Shown: positions 36,261 to 45,880 of the stretch, piece by piece
Layout of the letters: every line of letters begins with the position of its first letter
How positions within the stretch are numbered: the first letter of the stretch is position 1
The notes under the pieces: generated by a model
Told to the model about the DNA's origin: nothing
Databases searched by the model: none
The model's input: only the letters and a program-made list of their open reading frames with translations
Assembly (NCBI GenBank): GCA_964344685.1
Contig: CAYFOK010000005.1
Span: 1 to 64,000, forward strand
Direction of reading: 5' to 3'
Source of the DNA: Scalindua sp964344685
GTDB lineage: Bacteria; Planctomycetota; Brocadiia; Brocadiales; Scalinduaceae
Length of the DNA stretch: 64,000 bases
Program-made: the position numbers and the translations under genes

Positions 36261-36910
36261 TCACCACCCCCCAGATAGGCTCTTTCTATTCCAAAAATTA
36301 TTTTTATGGACGTTGCAATAACACCGATAGATACCCCTATTAAGATAGCCCTTTTAGCTGCCAGATTTGGTACTGACATTATCCAGTCGGCGGCTATAGG
36401 GACATACTGCGAAATCATGGTGCCGACAGGGACACGGCCAAGCATTACAATTATTGCAGAAATCAGCAGAATTGTCGCCTCTCGGTTCCTGGCCCTGAAG
36501 GTTCTGTACGCTGCGGAAGCCATGAAAAATGCCAGAATAGAGAATATCGTTGCGCCGGCAGGTACCTGTACATAATTAAATATCCAATCAAACATGGTTC
36601 CGGCCTGCTTGTCATTCCAGAAAAACTCACCCCCGTTATACAAGCCAAAGATGATGGTTATAGCTGCCCCGAAGAAAACAAATATACTGTAACCCCATCC
36701 TGATACCTTCTGTTTAATTCTGTTCCAATGCATATGAAACAGACTGTAAGCTCCTATGAACATGGCGAAACCGGATATTATCATTCCCCATCTGGTTACA
36801 ACCTTCAATAAATCCTGTGATGATTCATGAGGTACATAATATTGAAAGGCCATCAATATACCCATAACAAATGCAATAATCATGGGCACAGTTCTTTTAA
36901 AAAAGTTCAT
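36257..36910 (-). CDS. multi-pass membrane protein, envelope cluster gene 7
   Basis: 217-aa integral membrane protein with six or so helices: residues 8-25, 40-60, 73-92, 115-135, 146-165 and 188-206. It has a tryptophan- and glycine-rich loop in the middle and ends in a short glycine-rich tail. No recognised family. The overlap with gene 8 (ATGA) and the 51-bp gap after the DUF6754-like gene show that it is cotranscribed. It and genes 8 and 9 probably form one membrane complex with the DUF6754-like protein. Confidence 0.7.
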   Translation of the reverse strand: MNFFKRTVPMIIAFVMGILMAFQYYVPHESSQDLLKVVTRWGMIISGFAMFIGAYSLFHMHWNRIKQKVSGWGYSIFVFFGAAITIIFGLYNGGEFFWNDKQAGTMFDWIFNYVQVPAGATIFSILAFFMASAAYRTFRARNREATILLISAIIVMLGRVPVGTMISQYVPIAADWIMSVPNLAAKRAILIGVSIGVIATSIKIIFGIERAYLGGGD

Positions 36911-36961
36911 TCAGTCGGTTTCCTTTCTTAAATCAAAAATACAAGCTGCAAAACGGTTACA

Positions 36962-38161
36962 TCAACCTGGCTTAAAGATGGAACTGATAAAATCTACTCC
37001 ACATGTTGCAAGAATTGCCCCGAATATTATTACACCAATAAGAACACCCTTTATGATATCCTGTGCACGTAAACTGCCAAGAAGCAGAGGCTCTCTTGAC
37101 AGGTATGCACTTGCCGCGTACAGCTCTTCACCCATAAGGGTATAATCACACGTCGTTATAAAGAACGGTAACTGGGTAAATGCGTCAGTTGCAGCGATCT
37201 GGATAGCTCCTGTGGCGGCACCGGTTTCGGAAAGGATCAGAGATTCTGCATAAAAGTACCCCACAAAGAAATTTGCTGCAGGTTTTTCACGGGTCATTAT
37301 GCCGCTTAATGCTACCACGTATGGGAACTGTTCTGAAGCCGCAAGGAATACATTATCTTCAACATATGCGTCAGGTCTTCCTGCCTCTAAATATGATTCT
37401 TTAACTACCTCCTGGCTCACAGTCAAAACAATCGGATAAATATTAGACACTTTGAGCGGGGTATCATATTCTGCAACCCTCAGCGCAATCCGACCCAATA
37501 TGTTTATGGCTGCAATTGTAGAAATACTGTCCATATCGTTAAGGCCATGGACAAACAGTGCCGGTTTGCCCATCTCTGTCGCTCTTCCCAGAGCATCATC
37601 TATGGCATCCAATCCCTTTATTTTTCTGATAAACATACCCGGTACTTTTTTCGCATGCTTGATACAGCATAATATAAGGATCGAAAAAATTATCATCATT
37701 ATAAAATTATTTAATCTCGACCTGTTAAACCAGTTTCCCTTCGGTGTAGCGGATGCAATCTCTCCTATACTAGTACTATCAAGATTTGAGATCCTAACAA
37801 GTTTGAAGAAATATTCGATGTTGTTATCACTATCAAAGGCTTCTTTACTGAATAACTTATCAGGCTCTATGTTTGCAAGATGATATCGGGAATCTGAACC
37901 CTCCTCATACATGTCATTAGATTTGATACGCAGAGCTTCTATCTCAAACGGCCCGTCTCTATTAGTAGAGGCATATACTACATATTGAACATGGTCTGAC
38001 TCATCGGAAGAAGCCGGCCACCTGAGAGTTATACTCTTGCCACTGTCATTTGGAGTATCAAAAGCTTGAAAGTCAGATTCGCCTCCTCCCATGGCAAATG
38101 TGGTAGAAGAGTAAGAAAGAATTAATATTGATAATGTGAATGTGAATAGTGTTTTGCGCAT
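36962..38161 (-). CDS. DUF6754-like membrane protein with fibronectin-like domain, envelope cluster gene 6
   Basis: 399-aa protein. It has a signal peptide (FTLSILILSYSSTTFA), then a fibronectin III-like domain at about residues 30-145 (FDTPNDSGKSITLRWPASSD, YVVYASTNRDGPFEIEAL). A membrane helix follows (FIMMIIFSILILCCI). Next is a domain with KPALFVHGLNDMDSISTIAA, YPIVLTVSQEVVKESYLEAG and FFVGYFYAESLILSETGAAT; it ends with a helix (IIKGVLIGVIIFGAILATCG). This order matches what I know as DUF6754, a family of unknown function. It is 87 bp after the KOW/hybrid-motif gene and heads the membrane part of the cluster. Confidence 0.7.
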   Translation of the reverse strand: MRKTLFTFTLSILILSYSSTTFAMGGGESDFQAFDTPNDSGKSITLRWPASSDESDHVQYVVYASTNRDGPFEIEALRIKSNDMYEEGSDSRYHLANIEPDKLFSKEAFDSDNNIEYFFKLVRISNLDSTSIGEIASATPKGNWFNRSRLNNFIMMIIFSILILCCIKHAKKVPGMFIRKIKGLDAIDDALGRATEMGKPALFVHGLNDMDSISTIAAINILGRIALRVAEYDTPLKVSNIYPIVLTVSQEVVKESYLEAGRPDAYVEDNVFLAASEQFPYVVALSGIMTREKPAANFFVGYFYAESLILSETGAATGAIQIAATDAFTQLPFFITTCDYTLMGEELYAASAYLSREPLLLGSLRAQDIIKGVLIGVIIFGAILATCGVDFISSIFKPG

Positions 38162-38190
38162 TACTTTATATTATTACAAAAAATATTTTG

Positions 38191-38245
38191 TACCTCAAAG
38201 TCACAAAGAGCTAGTTTTATCTCTGCGTTCTCTGCGGTTAATTTT
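38191..38245. repeat. degenerate intergenic repeat
   Basis: The spacer before the DUF6754-like gene contains CTCAAAGTCACAAAGAGC and CTCTGCGTTCTCTGCGGTTA. These are versions of a degenerate dispersed repeat also seen at 16434-16590 and 61740-61765, and hinted at by GGCACAGAGAGC near 21218. Confidence 0.45.
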
Positions 38246-38248
38246 TTA

Positions 38249-39391
38249 TTACTCCTCAATAGCCTCAATATTTGCCCGGGGTACAATGGCAGTACGTCCA
38301 TCTGGAAATTCAACTTCTAAAACTCTAGCCTTGGCTTCTGTTTCTATTGTCTGTAATTCACTAGGTAAGTCCTTAACCTTGCCAAGCATTCCAAAATTGG
38401 GGTTCCTGATTATACGAATCTGATCACCAATTGAAATTCCCGCAGATTCCTCGTCTACAAATGATCTGTTTTCTGCTGGCATCCCGGAAGTGTCATTTTC
38501 GTTGTAGGGGACAATTATTTCCGGCCTGACCACACCGGCCCTTATCTGTGTAGCACCGTTTATAGATGCGATAGAACCTGCTCTATGTTTAAGCATCTCA
38601 AATGTCTTCTGTGCCATCCTGATTTGACCAAAGCCTTCAGTAATAATAATTGTTATATTAATATCTTCTGATCCTGTAATTGCAACCCCTAAGTCGTAGC
38701 CAAGAAGCTCATTAATATCTTTATCGCGTATACCACCTACAACGATACCATTAACACCGGTATCCAATGCCTTTTTGATTGCGTCAAAATAGATAATTGA
38801 GCCGCCGACAATGATCTTACCTCTGTGGCCTTCTTTAATATCCTCCGGATTTATAACATCGTCAGGGGAATTGACTACGACCTGCAACTCACCCGTCGTT
38901 TCACCTCCAATACCGAAAATACCCTGAATAAATGTCGCATTCGTCTCTATTACGACACCTTCTTCCTCTATGATCTCAACAACCTTCCCATCTATATACG
39001 CGCTTATCTGGACAGGTTTAGGAGGTTCTCGTAATAGAACCTGGCCTGTAATATCTGAAATACTTTCAACAATTCCGGTGATAGGGGAGAGGCAGATAGA
39101 CTTGAACATTTTAATAAATGGCTTGGTCTCTGCTATTGGCTCATCCTTTACTACACTATCACCCTCATTTTTCAGCATATTCTTACGTAAATCATTCGGT
39201 AGAATGGCAAGACGGTTTATGACGTTTACAGAATGAACTTTACCAGGCAGGTTTGTCCTGGCAACAATATCACATGATTTTACCGTATCCCCTTTTTTGA
39301 CAATTACATCACCGGGCAGTGGGAGGTTTCTATTTTTTCTTATTTGTATTTTATCAGCCAATCGTAATCCTGGCGTATAAGCGTGTGTCAT
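38249..39391 (-). CDS. hybrid-motif/KOW-like protein paired with MutL-like ATPase, envelope cluster gene 5
   Basis: 380-aa soluble protein, not recognised as a named family. The N-terminal half has two barrel-sandwich (lipoyl/RnfC-like) motifs: PGDVIVKKGDTVKSCDIVAR, then LSPITGIVESISDITGQVLL and ISAYIDGKVVEIIEEEGVVI. The middle is alpha/beta: GHRGKIIVGGSIIYFDAIKK, GVNGIVVGGIRDKDINELLG, and INITIIITEGFGQIRMAQKT. The C-terminus (from about residue 320) is SH3/KOW-like: ISIGDQIRIIRNPNFGMLGK, then VLEVEFPDGRTAIVPRANIE. There is no signal peptide. It lies 39 bp after the MutL-like gene and is likely its partner. Confidence 0.68.
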   Translation of the reverse strand: MTHAYTPGLRLADKIQIRKNRNLPLPGDVIVKKGDTVKSCDIVARTNLPGKVHSVNVINRLAILPNDLRKNMLKNEGDSVVKDEPIAETKPFIKMFKSICLSPITGIVESISDITGQVLLREPPKPVQISAYIDGKVVEIIEEEGVVIETNATFIQGIFGIGGETTGELQVVVNSPDDVINPEDIKEGHRGKIIVGGSIIYFDAIKKALDTGVNGIVVGGIRDKDINELLGYDLGVAITGSEDINITIIITEGFGQIRMAQKTFEMLKHRAGSIASINGATQIRAGVVRPEIIVPYNENDTSGMPAENRSFVDEESAGISIGDQIRIIRNPNFGMLGKVKDLPSELQTIETEAKARVLEVEFPDGRTAIVPRANIEAIEE

Positions 39392-39430
39392 AATTTGATT
39401 TCAGAAATTATCAAAATAATTCATAAAAGT

Positions 39431-41230
39431 TTAAGCAGGGTATGCATCGAATGCCGTAATCCACTTTGATAGTACCTTATCCATAGGTTCCCTGCCTTTA
39501 CTGCTGTCAAGATCAAGCGGCCTGCCCCTCGCATCAACAACAAGGCCGACTACTCCACCCGTAACCTCTTTTGTTATTTTCTGTCCTTTTCCATCGCCCA
39601 GATCAAACTGTCTGGCCGGGGTCACCTCAACTTCAGCTTTTTCTCCTGCACCCAATTCAAATAATTTAATCTCTCCAAACAATAATGATTCTTCCTTTCT
39701 CTTTCCATTAGAATATGTAACTACACAGTCCAGGCATTGAGAGCCGTGCTTTCCGGTATTTATCAATGAGATACATGGTCCGAGATAGATCAAACAATCT
39801 TTTTCAAATACCTCTGCCGCAGCTTTTTCATTAATTGTGGAAAGTACACCAAGATGTGGCATCATAAATATACTGTCTACCGCTATCATGGTAACACCCT
39901 GAGGCTGAAAGGCATCAACCATCATCATCATCGCCTGAGATCTTCTTGGTGCATGTGAAAGAACACCACCGCTGCCAACGATAAGATCAAGGCTCTTCAT
40001 TTCAATAAGCGTCTCTTCTTCCGCTACCCGATCAAAAGATTCTGATATATCCTTCTGCTTCTGAACACCCTTTAATCCAACAGCAAGTGCCTTATGCTGG
40101 ACAAAAGAGAGCCTCAACGCTTCTCTTGCTATAGCATGTTCAAGTATCAGATCTTCAAGCAATTGAGGAATAGTAGTGGGGCGAATCATCTTGTTCTTTA
40201 TCCTGTTGCGAATATCCGCTTCTTCAATGTCAAATGGGAGCCATTTCATAATGTTATCAATACCTGTTTCCGCAATAACATTTGATATGCTGTAACTCAT
40301 CCCAAAGTTAGCACTCACAGTTCGATTGAAAACTCCATCAAAGACAGAGAATACATCTGTGGTCGCACCGCCTATATCAACCCCGACTACATTAATGTTG
40401 TCTTTCCTGGCGACTGTCTGTATCATCTCACCAACAGCACCCGGAGTGGGCATTATCGGAATGCCAGTCCATGACATTAAATTCTTATACCCTGGAGCAT
40501 GAGCCATTACGTGTTCCAGAAACAAGCTTTGAATCTCCTGCCTTGCAGGACCAAGATTTTCTCTCTCCAACAATGGTCTCAGGTTGTCTGTTATTCGTAA
40601 TGCTGTCTTATCTTTTAAAACATCACTAACTCTGCCTTGAGCATCCTTATTACCGGCATATATAACAGGCAGTTGAAACGTCATACCCAAACGTGGCCTG
40701 GGATTAGCCGCTCCTATAAATTCTGCCAGTTCTACGACGTGTGATACTGTACCGCCGTCAGTTCCACCTGACAACAGTATCATGTCCGGGCGCAGATCTC
40801 TTATTCTTTCAATTTTTTCATGAGGAAGCCGTTTGTCATTTGATGCTATTACATCCATGACTATGGCACCAGCACCTAAAGCAGCCTTTTGTGCACTCTG
40901 AGCTGACATAGTCTTAACCGCGCCGGCAACCATCATCTGAAGGCCGCCTCCGGCGCTACTTGTTGATATATAAATATCAACGCCAGTATCACCTTGTGCA
41001 GGTGTAATAATTCTTTCACCATCCAGTATCTTTCTACCTGACAACTCTTCAAGCTCGGCAAAGGCGTTGAGTACGCCTTTCGTTACATCCTCAAAAGGGG
41101 CCTCAACAGTTGTCGGAGCTTCACCACGAAAGGTCTGCCTGTATTCATCACCTTTTTTCTCTATAAGGATAGCTTTTGTCGTCGTACTGCCGCAATCTGT
41201 TGCGACTATTACGTTAAGATTTTCAGTCAT
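39431..41230 (-). CDS. MutL/GlmL-like ASKHA-fold ATPase, envelope cluster gene 4
   Basis: About 599-aa protein of the MutL/GlmL family (glutamate mutase accessory protein), with an actin/Hsp70-like ATPase fold. Phosphate-1 motif VATDCGSTTTKAILIE is at the start and the second phosphate motif VVGVDIGGATTDVFSVFDG near residue 290; LIVGSGGVLSHAP follows as the adenosine motif. GlmL proteins normally repair or chaperone coenzyme-B12 mutases, but no mutase gene is in this window and the neighbours are envelope proteins. The frame opens at 41251; the ATG at 41230 overlaps the previous gene by 8 bp and starts right before the fold. The ATPase motifs appear intact. Confidence 0.88.
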   Translation of the reverse strand: MTENLNVIVATDCGSTTTKAILIEKKGDEYRQTFRGEAPTTVEAPFEDVTKGVLNAFAELEELSGRKILDGERIITPAQGDTGVDIYISTSSAGGGLQMMVAGAVKTMSAQSAQKAALGAGAIVMDVIASNDKRLPHEKIERIRDLRPDMILLSGGTDGGTVSHVVELAEFIGAANPRPRLGMTFQLPVIYAGNKDAQGRVSDVLKDKTALRITDNLRPLLERENLGPARQEIQSLFLEHVMAHAPGYKNLMSWTGIPIMPTPGAVGEMIQTVARKDNINVVGVDIGGATTDVFSVFDGVFNRTVSANFGMSYSISNVIAETGIDNIMKWLPFDIEEADIRNRIKNKMIRPTTIPQLLEDLILEHAIAREALRLSFVQHKALAVGLKGVQKQKDISESFDRVAEEETLIEMKSLDLIVGSGGVLSHAPRRSQAMMMMVDAFQPQGVTMIAVDSIFMMPHLGVLSTINEKAAAEVFEKDCLIYLGPCISLINTGKHGSQCLDCVVTYSNGKRKEESLLFGEIKLFELGAGEKAEVEVTPARQFDLGDGKGQKITKEVTGGVVGLVVDARGRPLDLDSSKGREPMDKVLSKWITAFDAYPA

Positions 41231-41549
41231 GTTGTTTTGTCTTTTGCTCAATCTCTTTTATAAGCTGTTCTATAACTTCTCTTTTCTCCAACATGGCAGA
41301 CAGTTTATCATACTCTACTTTCGTGAAAAAACGTGAGATAATCGGCTTGAAAAATACCATAGCCTGGCTGCCTACAAAATTCAATGGTCTGACAGATTCA
41401 AGAAACATGATAGCGGGTACGGACATTTGTCTCCTCACTACAAAGTCTGCCAGCTTCCTGATCAATGCAGTATCACAATCATCAAGCTTCGCACTATCAG
41501 ATGCAAAAGCATGCTTGAAACCTTCAATAATCTTTTTTAATTCAACCAT
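41223..41549 (-). CDS. small conserved cytoplasmic protein, envelope cluster gene 3
   Basis: 108-aa helical protein, from the ATG at 41549 (the frame opens earlier, at 41606, but that N-terminus is cysteine-rich and unlikely). The core reads DTALIRKLADFVVRRQMSVP, then AIMFLESVRPLNFVGSQAMV and FFKPIISRFF, and it ends in a charged helix (KYDK-like stretch, then KREVIEQLIKEIEQ). Its end overlaps the start of the MutL-like gene by 8 bp. The fully conserved-looking motif around ESVRPLNFVGSQ could be a lipid- or protein-contact helix. Function unknown. Confidence 0.65.
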   Translation of the reverse strand: MVELKKIIEGFKHAFASDSAKLDDCDTALIRKLADFVVRRQMSVPAIMFLESVRPLNFVGSQAMVFFKPIISRFFTKVEYDKLSAMLEKREVIEQLIKEIEQKTKQHD

Positions 41550-41606
41550 AACTCGATTATTCTTTTGTAACTCCTGTATACAAACAAACCAACAGACACT
41601 TAGCAA

Positions 41607-43895
41607 CTATGGATTGAACACGATCCTACTGCTGCCTATGTTACCCTCATAATCTAATGCATTGATTACGATAGTATGCTCATCAGAAGAAATGTATGGG
41701 ATTGTAAGAAGGAATGTCTCTTCTGTTGAATCAAAGATCTTGTCTTCAGGAAATGCTGTTTGCCATTCTCCTGAATCAATAGAATATTGAATGTCAGTTA
41801 TATTACTCATTGCATCTCTTGCAGCACCAGAGACAATTATGGTATGACCTGGCCTACCGTGACTGTCCGTTACGTCGGACTTGATAACAGTTTTAAGATT
41901 TAATACTACCGGCCTTGTATTATCTATAAGAAAGCTGTCACTCTCCACCTCTTCCTTAAGTGCAAATTCCAGCGGGTTATCAAGATCATCACACGCTATT
42001 ACTTTTGCCTGATAGTATCCGTCAGGTATTCTATTTATATTCCAATAATATTCATTAACTTCCTTTACATTTTTTTTCAGATTTTTCCATTTGCTTTCAT
42101 CAACACTCTTATATTCAAGATCAAATTCCAGCCTGTCATTATTAGGATCTTCTGCCTCCCAGGTTATTAGCTTCCTGGAATCATCAGAAGCATTTTTTTG
42201 ATTCTTCCGGCTTCTTTCAAGATATAGGTCATCCGGTGAGGAAGGAGCCGTTTCAAACATATTTAAAGTATTATTATCCGAAGCATTGTCTGGAAAATGT
42301 CTAGGGGTTGTAACCTTAACTTTTCTTACGATCGGAGGTTGATTTTGAGGTAAGTAAGCGATACTGACATTGTCAAGGCATGGTGTAATTCCCGGGTCTT
42401 CGGTTGTAAGGGTGGCACGGTATTGTATAAAGCGTGCTGAAGGACTTTCTATTTTTTCACCTTTTGATTGGTATCCTCGTGTCCAATCACTCCACGTAAT
42501 ATCAGGTTCTCTATTATTTCCAGACCTTGTAGACAACGTGATATTTGTTTGTAATGGTGTTGTACCTTTCCATGAGATACATCCCCACGAAGAGAGATAT
42601 GTTGTATCGTGGACAATTGACTCATATGTACCCTCACGTGAGTATGCGTTTGATAACTGGTAAACATTTGCATTATTACCGGTTGCCATATAATTGATTC
42701 CGTCTTTATACGAAAGAATATCTAAAACCTGAGATTCGCTGAAATCATAAAGTAAGCTGGCCTCATAGTTACTGTCAATCTTAAACAGCGCAGCCTTATT
42801 TCCCGTACCAACAAGGATGTCATTGTTGTCATCAATGGCCAGGCAAAGTATAAAGCCTTCCACGGCAAATACTTTTCTTACTCTTCCATCTTTATCAATC
42901 CGGTACACCGTGTTCATTTCTGGCATCACGGGTATCTCTTTCATTCCGTTCTCAGCATGTGTGTCCTTCATAAGAGGAGGAGCAGTTGGCTCAATACCGT
43001 TTTCAGACAAAAAACCATTTAACCAAACATCACTTGGTTCGCCGGGAATATTTTCCATAAGCAGAGGTAATGAAGTCTCCGGCTGCTCTGGTGGGGCGGG
43101 AACACGAAGTATCGGGGGTGTACCGGATGATGTACCTGCATATAAAACACCATTTTTGTCGATAGCCAGGCAATGAATTTCATCTTCATCCGCATCATAA
43201 AGGACAGAAGCATTACCATTAGGGCTTATCTTGTAGATAATGCCCTCAGGCTCGCATGAGGCATAAACATTACTATCATTATCAATAACAAGATCAAGTA
43301 TATTTGAAAAAGGAGAATCGAAAAAGGGATTTGGAATACCTTTATCAGAAATCTTATAGATAACACCGTTGATACCTGTAGCCACATATAAGTTACCACT
43401 CATATCAGAAATCATGTCCCATATGTAATGATCTGGAAGTTCACAGAATACCTCTCCCACGCCCTTGGATGAGATCCTGTAAATTCTGCCGTTAGGCAAT
43501 GTACCTGCAAAAATATTTCCTGCAGAATCTATGGTAAGGGTCTGGACGTGAAGCTCAGGAGTCTTAAAATACTCTTCAACACTCCCATCACGACTGATCT
43601 TGAATATCGAACCGGGATCCCCGGTACCAGCAAATAGCGAATCAGTACCATCTGCCACCAGGCACCAGACATATGCAGCCGGTATTTCATCTATTCTGCT
43701 TTTGCCGGGCGATAATGTGAATTTGCCTAAACTGTTTACCGACACATTTTGTAATTTTCCTTTTGAAATATCAGCCTTATCACTGTTTGTCCACATTTTG
43801 GTCGTTACCGCATAGGCAAAATGTGCATTAAACGTTAATAAAGTAATGACCATCAAGATGATGACCAATCCGTAATTTTTACAAACTTTTAACAT
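41607..43895 (-). CDS. exported beta-propeller protein with fibronectin-like tail, envelope cluster gene 2
   Basis: 762-aa secreted protein. A signal peptide (VIILMVITLLTFNAHFAYA) leads into a beta-propeller at about residues 50-420, made of blades such as VWCLVADGTDSLFAGTGDPG, VQTLTIDSAGNIFAGTLPNG, IWDMISDMSGNLYVATGING and ILDLVIDNDSNVYASCEPEG; the repeat is the NHL/SMP-like LxxDxxGNxYAGT. A proline-rich insert interrupts it near 270-320. The C-terminal 300 residues contain Ig-like beta domains (ITWEAEDPNNDRLEFDLEYK, ILSYKDGINYMATGNN). It should bind protein or polysaccharide outside the membrane. It ends 57 bp before the small-protein gene. Confidence 0.8.
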   Translation of the reverse strand: MLKVCKNYGLVIILMVITLLTFNAHFAYAVTTKMWTNSDKADISKGKLQNVSVNSLGKFTLSPGKSRIDEIPAAYVWCLVADGTDSLFAGTGDPGSIFKISRDGSVEEYFKTPELHVQTLTIDSAGNIFAGTLPNGRIYRISSKGVGEVFCELPDHYIWDMISDMSGNLYVATGINGVIYKISDKGIPNPFFDSPFSNILDLVIDNDSNVYASCEPEGIIYKISPNGNASVLYDADEDEIHCLAIDKNGVLYAGTSSGTPPILRVPAPPEQPETSLPLLMENIPGEPSDVWLNGFLSENGIEPTAPPLMKDTHAENGMKEIPVMPEMNTVYRIDKDGRVRKVFAVEGFILCLAIDDNNDILVGTGNKAALFKIDSNYEASLLYDFSESQVLDILSYKDGINYMATGNNANVYQLSNAYSREGTYESIVHDTTYLSSWGCISWKGTTPLQTNITLSTRSGNNREPDITWSDWTRGYQSKGEKIESPSARFIQYRATLTTEDPGITPCLDNVSIAYLPQNQPPIVRKVKVTTPRHFPDNASDNNTLNMFETAPSSPDDLYLERSRKNQKNASDDSRKLITWEAEDPNNDRLEFDLEYKSVDESKWKNLKKNVKEVNEYYWNINRIPDGYYQAKVIACDDLDNPLEFALKEEVESDSFLIDNTRPVVLNLKTVIKSDVTDSHGRPGHTIIVSGAARDAMSNITDIQYSIDSGEWQTAFPEDKIFDSTEETFLLTIPYISSDEHTIVINALDYEGNIGSSRIVFNP

Positions 43896-43934
43896 TAATC
43901 AGCAAGGTGGGTACGGCCCACATAAATTGAAAAT

Positions 43935-45755
43935 TTAACTTTTGCCATCTACAAACAGGTTAATAGTCTGCATTCCATTGATAAGCCATTTAGTAGAAAT
44001 TCGTTTAACAATTTCACTTCTCAATGGAGTAACACCGCTTTGATTTGAAAGGGACATTATGCTTAATAATGAATTTGGAAGCGACGGGAAATCTTCACCC
44101 ATATAAGTAAGGCCTTTTTTGTTTAGCCTAAATTTGACGATTATGTTATTGTTGCGTTCTCCATCTTCCAAGTGGTGTACTAATTGTTCGAAACTGGATG
44201 GCAAAAAACGCCCCGGGGCACTCGTCATTTCCAGCATTTTACTATTCATAGCATCACATACTATTACCTGTATATTACTTCCGGGTGTAACGTCATCAGG
44301 CACCTTGATTTTCACCGGAATAGATGTATAATCCCGCGCATACGGTCTTAATCTGATATCTATGAGTATCTCCTCTCCCGGAGAGACCCATTTATTGCTA
44401 ACCCTGATATTATCAATAAAGGCAATATTGTTCTGACCTGAAACACTGGCAACTAAATTAATAGATTCTATTTTTGCAGTCTTGAATTCATTATTGAGTA
44501 ACATTGAAATCGGTTCAATAACGTTGAAAATTGGAAACCAGGATGGTCCTGAATCAAAATATTCATTTTCTATCCTTACTGGTTCTTTCCTGTCAGCAAT
44601 ACCGATATCGAGTTCTAACACCATGGATTTATCTCCAACAGTTTTTTCAGTTGTGAGTAAAGCATTCTCAACTGCCATCTGAACAAGAAGTGGTGTCAAA
44701 ATTCTATCATGAACTACCTCAAAGTTATATTTAATATCTAATGATCCCTCTATTGCTACCTGGCACTGTATCATTTGAGTATATTCCCCAATTTTACCTG
44801 CAATAGCGGATTTCCTGTCTTGAGTGACCCTTCCGATAATCTTACCAGGTGAGGCCATTTTAGTTGAGGTATCTTGATTTGCAAGTATGGCATGGACCTC
44901 GGCCGTAGACATAGGCATATCCGTGTTACCGATCTGTATAATTGGATGACCTAAAGCAAGAATGTCATCTCCGTCTCTGTATGTTAAGGTTCCTATTGCT
45001 GAAACACTCAAATCTCCCCTGATTAATTGAACTGCAACAGACGAGCCGGGCATGAAGTTATTTAGATCTGCAGGTGAACCATTTTCACCGCTACCACTGT
45101 GAAGAGAAAAGCTGCCGATTTGACCAAATAGAGGGCTAATTCTAGTCAGGCTTTTATAATCGAACCCTGAGAAAATTAATGGTGTTTGTATGGGCACAAG
45201 ATTAAATATAAACGGTTGTTGAGAATTGACATTTTCATACCTTTCATCTTCATGCATCAGCCCATATAACTCTAATTTAGCTACTACATCTGAATCCTGT
45301 GTTTTCAGTGATGTACTCCATGGCTCGTTATTACCTGCTTGAATACTTTTTCTGTTTCGTACATCAATTTCCAATACGTCTATCATTGCTCTTATTGGCG
45401 TCACTCCGGCAATTGCGTCCTTTGAATAGCTCCATCCATGAGATACAGCTCCTATCAGCTTGTCATCTATATAAACCGGACTGCCACTCATACCGGCAAT
45501 TATTCCGGTTCTTTCTAATGGGCCACCAGTCATCTTTATAAGAATCATGTCGTTCTTTGCTTCCCAATTCTTTAATACTCCCAGCACCTCTACGTCAAAA
45601 GATTCAATCTTTTTACCGGAAAAGACTGTTCTTCCATATCCCATCATTCCGGATGTGATCTCATCAGTATCCATTGTTTCCCATGCAGATGCTAAATGCG
45701 ATGAAAATATCAATACTGTACAACAGAAGAATAGTGTTTTTCTTATATTCATCAA
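43935..45755 (-). CDS. SpoIVB-like (S55) peptidase-domain exported protein, envelope cluster gene 1
   Basis: 606-aa secreted protein with a signal peptide (FFCCTVLIFSSHLASA). Residues 30-300 match the SpoIVB S55 domain class of planctomycetes and acidobacteria: GYGRTVFSGKKIESFDVEVL, then GIIAGMSGSPVYIDDKLIGA with the presumed nucleophile S90, and LALGHPIIQIGN with H270. In B. subtilis SpoIVB, as I recall, the histidine motif precedes the serine motif; here the serine comes first. The remainder is beta-rich with no known domain. First gene of the cluster; a 39-bp gap follows to the propeller gene. Confidence 0.8.
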   Translation of the reverse strand: MMNIRKTLFFCCTVLIFSSHLASAWETMDTDEITSGMMGYGRTVFSGKKIESFDVEVLGVLKNWEAKNDMILIKMTGGPLERTGIIAGMSGSPVYIDDKLIGAVSHGWSYSKDAIAGVTPIRAMIDVLEIDVRNRKSIQAGNNEPWSTSLKTQDSDVVAKLELYGLMHEDERYENVNSQQPFIFNLVPIQTPLIFSGFDYKSLTRISPLFGQIGSFSLHSGSGENGSPADLNNFMPGSSVAVQLIRGDLSVSAIGTLTYRDGDDILALGHPIIQIGNTDMPMSTAEVHAILANQDTSTKMASPGKIIGRVTQDRKSAIAGKIGEYTQMIQCQVAIEGSLDIKYNFEVVHDRILTPLLVQMAVENALLTTEKTVGDKSMVLELDIGIADRKEPVRIENEYFDSGPSWFPIFNVIEPISMLLNNEFKTAKIESINLVASVSGQNNIAFIDNIRVSNKWVSPGEEILIDIRLRPYARDYTSIPVKIKVPDDVTPGSNIQVIVCDAMNSKMLEMTSAPGRFLPSSFEQLVHHLEDGERNNNIIVKFRLNKKGLTYMGEDFPSLPNSLLSIMSLSNQSGVTPLRSEIVKRISTKWLINGMQTINLFVDGKS

Positions 45756-45880
45756 TTTCTTGCTTACTAAAACAGATATAGTTTTCAGAATTGAATCTAT
45801 CAGCTTGTTATTTTCTTGTCAAGGTGAAAAGGGGTTACTGTTAGCTATTACTGTTTCACGCTTATACATCGTTTTTTAGA

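Noticed and set aside
39431..41230. Assignment of the MutL-like protein to a glutamate mutase operon
   Set aside because: No mutase large or small subunit gene lies in the window; the neighbours are envelope proteins.
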